From: Triplophysa rosa
Taxonomy: Eukaryota; Chordata; Actinopteri; Cypriniformes; Nemacheilidae
Assembly: GCF_024868665.1 (NCBI RefSeq)
Contig: NC_079890.1
Coordinates: 35,138,296 to 35,202,295, forward strand
Direction of reading: 5' to 3'
Length of the DNA: 64,000 bases
The notes beneath the pieces were generated by a model. It made no database searches and was not told where the DNA came from. It worked only from the letters and a program-made list of their open reading frames with translations. The position numbers were made by a program, and so were the translations under genes. Positions 38,242 to 50,957 of the stretch are shown here, one piece after another (the first letter of the stretch is position 1; every line of letters starts with the position of its first letter).

Positions 38242-40922
38242 TTAAATGACATTCTCAAACAGCTGCATTGATCTCATGATGTTCTCATCCTGTAGGGAAC
38301 AAACAAGCGCAGGTAAGACATCTCACCTGTGGAGACTAATGGAGTGTAGTTTGAAACACAGCGGGACAACACATTATGCGGCAGTGCCATTGAAGTTACA
38401 TTATACGAGGATGTTTTCTCTCTTTATACTGTAAATGCTCTGCTCGTGGAAGGAGTGTTTATACGATCAAAGAAATGAGAGTCTTACGTTTTGGCAGCAA
38501 TCTATAAATTCATCTATAGTGACCACTCCATCTCTGTTTCTGTCCATTTTCTGTCAAAACATCAAGGGTCAAACGGTAATGTCATTAAAGCGAATTGTCA
38601 TTGAGGTTATTAATTCTTGCTTAAAATCACACCTATATAAGAACCAAATAATGCTTCACTATATTCTAATAACTAGAACACTTAAAACATGTCACTCCAT
38701 TTTCAATGTGAAAATCTACATTAGTAATGCCCTTAGTATACTTCAGGTTCATTTTTTAAGCACATTTAAGCAAAGTTCAAGTATATTTTAAAGTATACTT
38801 GTAGTGTACTCTTTCTACTTACTACTTGGGGCAACATTGGCCCACTTTTTAGTTGACCAAACTGAACTTTTAAGTATACTTTACTTTAAGCGTAACAGTA
38901 TTAAACTTTGAGTACACTAGTACTACAAGTATATTTCTCATTCTTATAGTACTGCACTTGAATAATCTTTTGTAAGGGTGAATATTTTATAAAAATATAA
39001 CTTTTTTGAATATAATTAAATAATAATCAATTGAAATAAATACTTGAAATTAATAATTATAAAATAAAATATTTGGACATTTTTAGTTTTAAATAAGTGT
39101 ACAAATACTGCACGTGAATAAACTTTTTTAAGGGTGAATATTTTGTAAAAATATTCAATTGTTGAATTTAAATAAATAATAATAAACTGAAATAAATACT
39201 ACATTACTTCAAATATTTAGGAATTTTTAGTTTAAAATAAGTATACTAATACTCCACGTGAATAAACTTTTTGTGAGTGTGAATATTTTATAAAAATACG
39301 AAATTGTTGAATATAAATAAATAATAATAAATTGAAATGAATAAATAATACATCAAAATAAATAAAACAAAATAAAATGTGAATCTTTTTAAATGACAAA
39401 AATCTCACCTGAAAAAATATCTCCACATGCTGCCGTGGAGTGTCCTCTTTAAGAATGGGATATGTGCACTTTCCCATCATGTCATAGATGGACTTAATGA
39501 TGTCTAACATTTCCTGTGCAACCCCCCAAAAAGACACAGATGTTTTCATTAGTGATTCTTTGTAATAATTTAAACGACATTAAATTATTAACGTATTACC
39601 TCTTTTGTAATATATCCATCTTTATTAATATCATACAGGTTAAATGCCCAGTTAAGTTTCTCCTGGATCGTTCCTCGTAATAGAATGGAAAGACCCATTA
39701 CAAAATCCTGTTATTCAACACAAGACCAGAACACGATAATATTAGCTGGAGAATATTGTTGGTTCATAACAATACGTAACATAAAAGCAATGAGACAAAT
39801 TTGCAAAATGATCTAGAGAAAAGCTTTGATGGTACAGTATATGAATTTTACAGCTAAGCCGTGATTCATGATTCCTCTGCCAAGCAAACTGCTTTATTTT
39901 TTCAGATGATACGACACCTCATGGTATTTTAATGGTGCTATTATGGATATCACTAATTTAGTGTGTGCATTGCACATTTCTCTTATGTAAATGGAATAAA
40001 TGTTTTTAATAACCTCATTTTTTCAAGCTGTAGATCCAGCATGAGTGCTTAAGATTTTAATTAATATGATATGACAAAATAAAGCTAAGCTGGAGCTAAA
40101 CTGCTTCAGGTCAAACTTTTAAGTTTTATTAAAAACAAGATGAGGATTTTCTAATTTGCTTCAATTACTGTATTGCTGGAGACAAGCAATGTTTGTTTAT
40201 AGCTCTGAATTAAATCCTTGTTTGTCTCTATTTGGATATGATCTTTAAATAGGTAGTTGACATATCGATGAGCTTTTGGTTAATAGACTCAATTAGATTT
40301 CAGGGTAAAAGTTGTATATTAACAACAAATAAAAAAATGAAACTGCACAACGAAACACAATAATATAGATGTTACCATGTTTAAACACCTTGCATTGGAA
40401 TTATTACCTCAAAACTGACAGAGCCGTTGTGGTCCGTGTCGAATGCATTGAACAGAAAATGTGCGTATGTTGATGCATCTGAGAAAGAAAACAGAAAGCA
40501 GCCTTATCACTCATTATCAATCACAGCAAATGTCATTACCGCCATAACACAACACAGGGTTTGCATAAGCGTGCATTCATAATATTATACAGAATAAACC
40601 GGTATGTTTGTGTGCATATGTAAATGTGCTGAAAGTAAATAAAGCTGTGTGAGAGAGATTTGTCATTAGTCATTAACCTGACAAAATAATATGTATAAAC
40701 CTGTTTACTTTCTAAATGTGGTTAAACTGCATGGTGCATATACACCAACCATCTTCCTAAGTGTGATGTGAAAAGCATTACGTTCAGATATCATCACTAT
40801 GTAAATGTGCAAATGTACAGAATACAATACACGCAAGTACAAATACACATACCCCCCTGTGGGAAGAACTGAGAGTATATATCCTTAAATGTCTCTTCGT
40901 TGACCACACCGCTGGGACATTC
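38242..40922 (-). CDS. kcnip4: KChIP EF-hand exons
   Basis: Six exons carry the four EF-hands. EF1 (around [12 protein letters not shown]) is degenerate with CPxG, as in all neuronal calcium sensors. EF2 is [14 protein letters not shown]3 [12 protein letters not shown] and EF4 [12 protein letters not shown], with calcium ligands intact at positions 1, 3, 5 and 12 in EF3 and EF4. After EF4 the sequence is FIDCCQNDENIM, where relatives commonly have FIESCQKDENIM, giving one extra cysteine. The last coding exon holds only 15 residues and the stop. Confidence 0.92.
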
Positions 40923-43900
40923 CTGAAAACACAGATAAAGGCGTTTTGTGATATAGATGATACTGTTGGGTCATTTTAACAACATTTGTGTTCATGTAAC
41001 TTCATAAAGCACACAGCACACACTGTCCATTCTAGACTCAAATGTCCCCAATCTGAAATTGTGCAATGGTTGTATTGAACATGAAATCATATTACGAGCT
41101 CCATGTCATCTGCAAAGTGGTCTTTCACTCTCAATAAATGTTCTTGGAGAGATTGTGAGGAACCAGGAAGCTGTCATGCTTGTCAATGCTTGACTGCTTG
41201 ACGTGGTTTACTAAAGACGGCTCTTCAGAGGTGATGCTTTCTAGACCTGAGAACCACGCACATATCATAAGAGGTTTTGACTGTCAGTGTCAAACAGGAA
41301 AGAATTCAGAGCTCAACTTTTTCAGCTCAGTTGAGGTTTCTAGCAATAGTCTTTTCAACAGGCGTTTGTGGAATATACATAGTTTTAACTGAGCCAACCA
41401 AAACATTTTGATGAAATCAATCGAAATGTACATTTTTTAAAGCGAAGCCAAAATGTCGGATTTGTTACGAAATGTCTAGTTTGTTATTTTATCATTCTCA
41501 GATTTGTCAACATATAACAGGATGGTGGTTGAAGCTATAACAAACAGAACGTCATATGGCTTAGATTCAAAAGCCATTATCAGCGTAAGACAACCATTGA
41601 AAAAATAAAATCACATTGTTCACATTACATCTCCCTTGACAACAAATAAAAGCATAAAAACCCAATCTCTTTGTCTCCAGGAAGATGCCAACATATCTCT
41701 AATTTGAAATGTTATATGTACCAAATAAGAAGTATCGTTTTAATTCATTTCCTTCTGCAAAATAACTGAGAGCTTTAATGCTTTTATAACTATATTGTGG
41801 AAACACTCTGCAATCTAAATTATGTTTAGATTTATAAAGAGTACTTGTCATATTCAGTTTGAAAAGAAGATTGCTCATTTGTAAAAAATCATATTATGTC
41901 CCGAGGTACACTCATGATGGGTTAAATGCAGAGGTCACATTTCGGGTATGGGTCACCACACCTGACAAATTGGTCACTTTCACTTTCACTACTAGTGAAT
42001 ATGGACATGAAAATGACCTTTATGCATTTTGCCAGATGCTTTTATCCAAAGTGACTTCCTGTATAGCAAGGTTGTTTTAGTTTACTAAAACTAAAACTTT
42101 GAAAATGTTTCTGTTCGTTGAAATCAAATAAAATATTGGCCTAAAATTATTGGATAAAATGTAACTAAACCAAAAATGTTGCCTAAGAAAAATTAAAATA
42201 ATAAACAAAAACTAAAATTAAACTAACTAAATCTTAAATAAGCAACATAAAAAACAAACAAATAGGCCTAAATAATAAAATGACAAAAGCGTTTAACAAA
42301 ATTGCTAAAAATGTAACTAAAATTAACTTAAAAGCTAGAATTTTTAAATATTTAAGACATTAAAATATATAAATATACGTATAATTTAAAATATGAATAA
42401 AACTAAAAACAAAACTATAATAACTCTGCTGTACAGTGCACTTTTTTTATCAGTATTTATGTTTAAACACACAACAACTGCGTTGCTAATGCAATACTCT
42501 ATACTCTTAAGAAACAAGATGCTCAAAAGGTTCTTCACAGCGATACCATAGAAAACCTTTTTTGGTTCCACAAAGACCCATTCAGTCAAAGGTTCTTTAA
42601 AGAACCACCTCTTTCTTACTTTTTTATAATCTGAAGAACCTTTTCTCACCACAAAGAACCTTTTGTGAAACGGAAAGGTTACTCGGATGTTAAAGGTTCT
42701 TTATGGAACCATTTAGACAAAAAGGTTCTTCTATGCAGGCCCGGATTAAGAATTCAGGGGTCCCTGGGCACAAGTGTCTTGTAGACCCCCCCCCCACATA
42801 CATAAACATATTCATTTTTCTAAGAATAAAAGGGCAGACTTTGTCAATGATTATACTATAAGAGTAATTTGTCCATTTGTTCAACTTTATTTGTGTAACA
42901 AGCACTTCGCGACTCACGTTCTTATGTAAGCGTGTAATGGTAAACGGCATTAACGAATATTAATACTGTTACGAGTCTGTGTAAGTAAACATTTTGCAAT
43001 GTATGTAAAAGCACTCTGGATTTTCTAATAACTTAGGCTAAAAATCGGTAAATTAAGGCAGATAGACCTGATCAACATCAATATAAAATTCATTATTGGC
43101 ATTATATACACACCAAATACATGTAAAAAAAACCTCTTACCTTTTTAAGATTTTAAAGACAACCGTGAGGGTATTCTAACTTAACCTATATCTTATATTC
43201 ACAACAATAAAGCCGTTCTCATTTACATCTTTTCAGTTTCTATAAAAAGCGGCGATTTTGACTACTGTATATTCTTTCACACAGCTTCTGTCATGGTAAC
43301 CATGTGCATATTTACAGACGAAATGTCATGGTTCTGCCCCACCTTGTCTTGCTTCTCTTGACCTAGTGGCAGAACCATGATAGAACCTCTTGTTTTATGT
43401 GGAGAGTGACGTTTTGTCCCTGTTGGTCTTCCACTCTCCGGTGTGGCGTCTCTGTTCCCGCCCTTTCGTCTCCTCGTTATTGTTTGTTGATTAGTTCATG
43501 TCTCACACCTGTTCCCTCTTGATTTATCCCCTTTATAATGCCCTTGTGTCTTCTGTCTCGTGCTGGTTCATTGTACTGTGTCGTGTTTGTGTAATGTGAT
43601 GAGTTCCTGTCTTTGAGTTAGTTTAGTTTATTTTGTAGTTGTGATGTGTTTTAGTCTAGTCCTGTTAGTTTAGTTAGTCTTGTTCCTGTTTTCATGTTTG
43701 TTACTTTACCCCCACGTGGGTCTTTGTTTTGTTGCTTATTATTTATTAAAGTTTGTGTTAACCCCTTACCCGCTGTCTGCACCTGGGTCCTCTGTCTTCG
43801 TGTCTCTCACCACCCACCATTCTTGACACGAAATGGGTTCATGTTTACACATTCAAACAGTGGATAACAGTGACAGGTTGTTGGAAACGCTGTTTTGTAC

Positions 43901-46900
43901 TCATTTCATTCAGGAGTCACCTGTGGAATGTGCTGCTTTTTCCTGCCGCTCAATGAGACGATCCCTGCGCGGGGAAAGAGAGACCTTGCGCTCGCGGGGG
44001 ACATTTTACCACTGAAAGCTAAAGTTTATCGGAAAGTCGCTTGATTTATCGCATTGTGCTTCTGAACAAAAGCTGCTAAAGGTCTTGTAAAAGTTACTAA
44101 ATCAAGAGACAGACTTGCGTACGTTAGAAACATGGTTTTGTGTGCGCACTTGCGTGTGTGCGGCCAGAGAGGCACACGGCAGAATGAATATAGCGAAAAC
44201 ATTTTCTCCCCCTTTCTTGGGCCCCAAGCACGCATGGGCCCCTGGGCCTGTGCCCATAATGCCCATTGGATAATCCGGCCCTGCTTCTATGGCATTGTGA
44301 AGCACCTTTATATTTGAAGAGAGAAAGCGGCGCGGCTCGCGTTTTCCGCGCGGTTTTAGATGCGAAATGTGAATCGGGCCTTATGCATCTTTGCATTCCT
44401 GCAATGGTGACCACCTGCAGTATAGATAGGCTAAGATTGTAAATGTCATAAGAAGGATCTTTAAAAAATAATGATGCAAAGGAACATCCTATAATTCACT
44501 GCTTAGAAGAATTTTTAAAAGCAATCTGATGGAAGCGTGTCATTTAGACTGTAATGTGAGATTATATGTGAGGCACTGGTACAGAGGATTGTTAGTTACT
44601 GAAGGTGATTTCTATTGCTGTACTGCTGATGCTCTGCCAATCGCTGCAATTATAAAATGTGCTTTTAAAGTGAAACTATTTCAGGCGAGTTAATGACTTA
44701 CAATTGCTTATAGACACCTTTAATCCACAGAGGAGAGATTTCAGTTATATTCTACCAGAAGTGACTATTCTGAGAAAACTCCATTATCCACTTTTTTTAG
44801 GTGTGTAGTTTCAGGAATAGCGCGAGGTCTGTAGCTTACAAAAAGCTGATTTTATTTATTTATTTAAAACACAATTTTTTGCTTTCCAGCGTACTTGCGT
44901 GTCTCGAGATGAAACAACATGACATCATTGACGTGTCACCCCATTTTAATTGAGTGGTTTTAGGAGATTGTTTGGTTCCTCATAGCCACAGAAAATATCA
45001 AGAGACCATTCCAAATTTTCATGTTATCAGCATTTCTAGATGTATTGTGGCCGTTCCAGTCCAGTGTCTGTTGAATTTCAATCAAATCAAATCTCAGGAG
45101 TGACATAAAGTCACCCAACAGCAATGTGAAAGACTGACAGCATGAAAACTGTGATAAAAACAAGGTTATCACATTTTTTTATTGGACTTTTCCTAAATAC
45201 ATGTACAAATATTACTGTTGTATTGCTTAAAAGTGAATCTGAACTTGCACTATTTGAAGTCTGAAAAAATTCATAGCATCGTTTCTCCAGTTTTCGTTTT
45301 CTGCAAATCAATGCTAATAGAAACAATGGTTTTATTTTAAATTTGGGAGAGATATTGTTAGTAGTTCGCAGAATAAAACAAAAAAATGATCATTTGACCT
45401 AAATACATACCTATAAATAGTAAACTATTTATAGGTAAATAATTTTTGAAATGGTCTCTTATGTTTTATTATTCACTTTGAATAAATGTAAATTTTAACA
45501 CATAAATCTAACCCATTGTCCATCTGAAATTAATTTTTATGAAGCGGGCATTTGTAACAATTCATAGCAAAGCTCTGAGGAACAGAATGACATGAAATTA
45601 TCAAACTAAAAAAAACTTCTGGCATTCAGAGGCAGATAAAAAAAACTCATTACACTTTTCCCTTGGCTGTGTAGGACTGGTGTACTGAGAGGTGGTTTGC
45701 TGAGCTGGGAAAAAGTCGAGCCTAGAAGCAGAATTTGACAAGAACAGCACAGCGCTGAGGGGGTTTGTTCTTAGATCACACTTTTAAATATTCTTCCAAA
45801 AAAAGATTAAATAAAGTTTGCTGGCATACCAAAAGGATCCAAAAGCGTCAGTGAATCAGATCTCTGATATATGAAGCGTATTATGAAGGCCTCATAATGA
45901 ACTTCCAATTGTCCCTGTGGGAATTACACCTCATGAAGAACTATGTCGAGATGACTTAAAATAACTGGGCGTGTGTTTAGGACCTACAAAAATCTATACA
46001 AGTGAGGGTATTTTATTATTTTGCTACATGTATCTAGTTGTCTGGAAAACAGTAAGGTATGTGTGTGTTTAACTCAATGGATGCCTTTTAACATTTTCAG
46101 TTCATTCCGGTTTTCCCATGAGATATACAGTACTGTACATTAGGGATGTAACGATTCACTCAGCTCACGATGCGATGCGATTCACGATTCTGATCTCACG
46201 ATGCGATTTATTCACGATTTACTCACGATTTATTTTGAAAAAATGAGTTGAAACAAATTAGAAATGAACAACTTCCCTTGCATTATTTCTTAAATGCCTC
46301 ACGTTTCTTTGTATAATAAAATAATGTTTTATTTCAAATAACAAAACTAAACTGCAATTTTATAACAAATTAATAATAGAAAAAGTCTCTTTAATATAAA
46401 CAAACTAATACTGTCTGTGCTTTTCTTGGATTTTTTTGCATTTAAGAAATATCAGCATGTCCACGTTTAGATTTGCAGTGAAAATAGCGGCCCCTGCTGT
46501 TCAAAAAATGTATTGCGATTCAGTTCAACCCTCAACCGATTTGAATCGTTGCTCATTATAACCGATTTTCAACCGGCTCACGGTGAATCGTTACATCCCT
46601 ACTGTACATACACTATAGGACATAAAAGGGAATGGCGACCCAACTTCTGTAATGTGTTTTATATACGGCTGACAATTGATTACAAATGTAAAAATAGCCT
46701 ATCATTACATAATAGGCTGATGAATTGCAATATTTCACGGCAGTATTTGCTTAAAAACTTGTGTTTCTTCAACACTGTCGGCAAAACGCTTTAGCAACCA
46801 ATGTGCTGTATTGCTTATCAGTGCCTCAAAATATCTAACTGGTCAATTTTCAGATCAATCCATTCAAAAAATAGAAACGGCCGTGTGGAAGAGAACCTTA

Positions 46901-49900
46901 ATAAAAACTTGATGGATACAAAATACTAGTGGCCAAATTTGTAAAAAAAATCGTTTTATGCCCCCTCAGACAAAATATGAATAAAGTGTAAACTTTTAGT
47001 TTTTACTGGACAATTTTTGATGGCAAAAGGAAAATTACTGTGTATCAGGAAATATTAGTTTTATTAATATAATTGGGGAAAAAACAAGAACAACAAAAAA
47101 TGCATAGGAAAGTGTCATGATTCTGCCCCTCGTGGTCATGTTTTTCTTAGCCTTGTGGCAGGATCATGACAGACCCACGTGTTTAGTGTGAGAGAGACAT
47201 GGCATTGTTTGTTTTGGCTTGCCATGCGCTCTCTCCGGTCTCGTCTCTGTCCCCGCCCTCTCGTTTCCTCATTATTGATTGTTAATTATTTCACCTGTTC
47301 CCCTCTTGATTTGGTCCCCTATTTAATGCCCCTGTGTTTGCTGTCCTGTGCTGATTTGTTTTGTTTGCTTTATTCCAGTGTGAATGTCGTTCTGTGGATT
47401 ATACCCATCAAGGCGAGTCGAGTTTGTAAAGTCTATGTAAAGTATTATTTATAGTCAAGTCTAGTTAGTTTATTGTTTCTCGTCTAGTCCGTTATCATTT
47501 TCTCCTGTTCCTTGTCTTTGCACTGCCTCGGGGGTTTTTTGCTTTGTGTTTATTTATTAAAGTCATTGTTTTCCCACCACCTACTGCCTGCGTTTGGGTT
47601 CTGCTTTCCCCGTACCGTGACGGGAAAGTATACATTGACAAAAATTTGATCAGTTAGTAATATTTGTACAGTAGATCCTGTTTAGTAGTAACATTAAAAA
47701 CAAACTTTTTTTGCCAAGCCTCCTTAAATTGTTTTAAAGGAGCAATGTGGAGATTTTAGCAGCATCTAGCGGTGAGGTTGCAAATTGCAACCGACGGCTC
47801 ACTCCACCACTCTCCCCTTCTTTTCGAAGCACTACAGTGGCCTACAAGGATGTTGTCATGTTTTTGCTTCTTTGCGGAAGTAGATAACATATTCACGAAA
47901 GGCGCTTTGTAGAGCAGTTTGTCCGTTTAGGGCTACTGTACACTGTAAAAAGTTATTTTACCCATTTAGTTGTTTCAAAATATTTTTTTAAGTTGACATA
48001 ACTTGGAGTATCTAAATTTATTTACTCAACTTAAACTTTGGGGTTGTCTTTTTGCTTTGATTCAGTTAAGTTGTATTTACTTAGAAAATTAAGTAAACTC
48101 AAAGTTTAGTTGACACAACTACATCTACATCAACAATCATTGTATGAATCTCAATAACGGTGACAATCAACAGACTAATTCAGATAAACGGATCAACTGC
48201 AATGCATGCTGGGAATCATGAATGGGTTTTGTACTATGATTTTACCCAGCATGCATTGCAGCATGAAGTTTTCTTCTGTTGATTGTCACCATTGTTGAGA
48301 CTTGTACACTGAATCTTGATGCATGTGTGTGTCTAGGCTCTGCTGTAGTTTAAGTTTATTTGCATCCTATTTTCATTTTTTTTTGCAATAAAATCAAAAT
48401 AAACTCCCTGGTCTTACAATGTTCTTTTCAGCACAGCACACAATCCAGATAAGCTCAGTGAATTTGCATAACCATAATAAATGTACTTTAAAAGCACACA
48501 GTTAAAGCACGACTTAAAGCACATCTTGCTGAAGAGACCAACTCAAGGAATCACTGATCATCATCATGGTGACTTTTGCTAGATGGTTTTTAAGTCCAGG
48601 TGACTTGAAATAAGTTGTTTGGTCAATTATTTTAATTGTGTCAACTAAACGTTTTGAGTTGAAAATACTTAGAAAATTAAGTAAATGCAACTTAACTGAG
48701 TCAAAGCAAAAAGACAACTTAAATTTTAAGTTGAGTGAACAAATCATTTTTTAAAGCGTAAAAACAACATGGAGAATTCCATTTAAGGGGACCCGCGGTG
48801 TATAAAAATAGCTCATTCTAAGATAATAAAAACATTCATTATGCAAGTCGTTATACACCTCTGAAGACAACAGTTTTAATACTTCATCGAATTTTTAATA
48901 AAATATTTGAATAAAGAGTGAACACAATTTTGGACATCACTTTTAGCCACTTCTTCATATTCCCCCCCAGGTATAAAACAATATTTTAAAAAGCGTACGC
49001 TTCCATGATCTGCCTGGCTAAACAGCAATTATCCAGCATTCTTTATCCCTGATTTTTAAGCGACTCGAAAATTACAAAAAAAAAATAGTCCAAAAAGCAT
49101 CCCACCGAAACAGTTACTCCAATTACTGTACCTAAGAATGGCCCTACAGCAAGTTGTTTAGTCTAATGTAACATTTCACATCAAACAGCTGTCGCCAGGA
49201 GTTGTGTTGTTACAGTGAACTCGGGTTAATTAAAAGGGATTGTTTTGCGTTGCTGTCATCCGTCGTCTCTTGTGCACACAGCGTGAGAGAGACCCTGTGT
49301 AATTACCGTCTTAAAGACACAGCGCTCATCAAAACGCCATCGCTTACTTCAACTGCCAAAGTCTCCTTAACATTATCAAGACTCTGGGAGCTTCATTATC
49401 AGTGTTTAGACACACAGTCTGTCATTGAAAAAAATTTTCAGCTTACTCGAGCATGGTATTCAATGTCTCGCATGCAGAGAACCAGGGAAAGGTTATTTGC
49501 CATGTTTGGGTTTGAGTTCACCAGTAATTTTAGCGACCAACTGAAGGGAAAAATCCTAATCACATGCAACATTTGTACAGCATAATAATGGTCGAGTGGT
49601 TCGTGCTCTGACATATGGCGCCGGTGCGTCCCGGGCGACCCGAGTTCGAATCCCGCCTCGTGGTCCTTTCCCCGACCCTACCCCCTCTCTCATCCACTTC
49701 GCTTCCTGTCCTCTCTACAAATCACTGTCTGTCAAATAAAGGCAAAAATGCAAAAAAAAAACCTTCATCTGCCACACCAGTCCACCTGTAGACAATCAGC
49801 TGTCTGATGTTTCACTGGTTCAGAGGGAGTGGGAGGAGACTAGAACAATTAACCAGTTAACCAGTTTTGAGTAAGTAATCAAGTAATTAGGTTTTCACGG

Positions 49901-50919
49901 TATCATTGAGTGCGTTTACATACACAGTCTTACTCCGATTATGCCTAATAAACTGCTAACAAGTAAGTGCATGTAAACGCGTAAAACGTTTATCGGGAAA
50001 AGGTCATAAACGGCATAAGCAAAACCCGCTCGGCAGAGGTAGTTTTTTGCCCATTACTCAGATTTCGCGTTGCATGTAAACACCTTGATCGGTTTTCTCT
50101 CAGTTTTGTTTATGTGCGCATCTCTGACAGAGTAATAGTAAAAGTCTCAAACGGAAGTAATAATAGTAAAATAATGCATAAAAGTCCGCTCTCGAATCAT
50201 GCAGTTGATGTGATGTTCATGACCTGCGGACATGAGAAGAGATATAAAAATACAGCTTCTGTATTGGTGCACTACTGGCTAACAATTTATAACCGTAAGG
50301 TAGCCGAGAGATAAGGTAATGTTGACCGGTTTGGATAGCTAACATGTCGTGCCTCGTCATAAATGTGTGTAATGCTTGTAAACGATGACTTCCAAACCCA
50401 ATAAATGATTTATGGTCAAAAGTTGCAGATTCCTTAGTTCATGCACGTCATCCACATAATGGTTGAGCAGTTCAGTCGTCGAGTAGGCTAGTTACCATGC
50501 TAGGTAAGCTACCACGCTATAACACAAAACAAAACGCCTGGTCGCGAAAATATATGTGTTGTGTTTTGGGTAAATGCAAATGTGCTATGTAGCTAGCATG
50601 CTATGTGCCAACATTTGCCGGCTCCATTAGCTTAGTCAACAAATTCACGTGTATTGCGCTGTGCCCAGAGGGAAGCTTATACAGCGACAGTATTTACGAC
50701 ACTGGTAACAGACAATTGCGCTTATCAACCACATGGGGGAACCGTAAGCCAATGTTACAAAGTATCGCTTTAAGAGAGGTCTGGGGATAGAATATACAGT
50801 GCAATATAAAAATCATGATGTTTATGGAGTTATGGAGAAATATAACGTTTGCACAGGATAAAAGTCATCGAGTTAATAAAAGTCCCCATAAAACATGCAA
50901 ACACAGCACAACACGTGTG

Positions 50920-50957
<38 letters not shown>

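Larger units (their letters stand above)
42498..44325. mobile_element. AAAGGTTCTT-type MITE, split by an hAT element
   Basis: Flanking arms contain repeated AAAGGTTCTT/AAGAACCTTT motifs (42525-42730) and resume after the insert as CTTCTATGGCATTGTGAAGC (44284-44303). The two arms join at the target duplication CTTCTATG of the inner element. Boundaries of the outer element are approximate. Confidence 0.6.
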
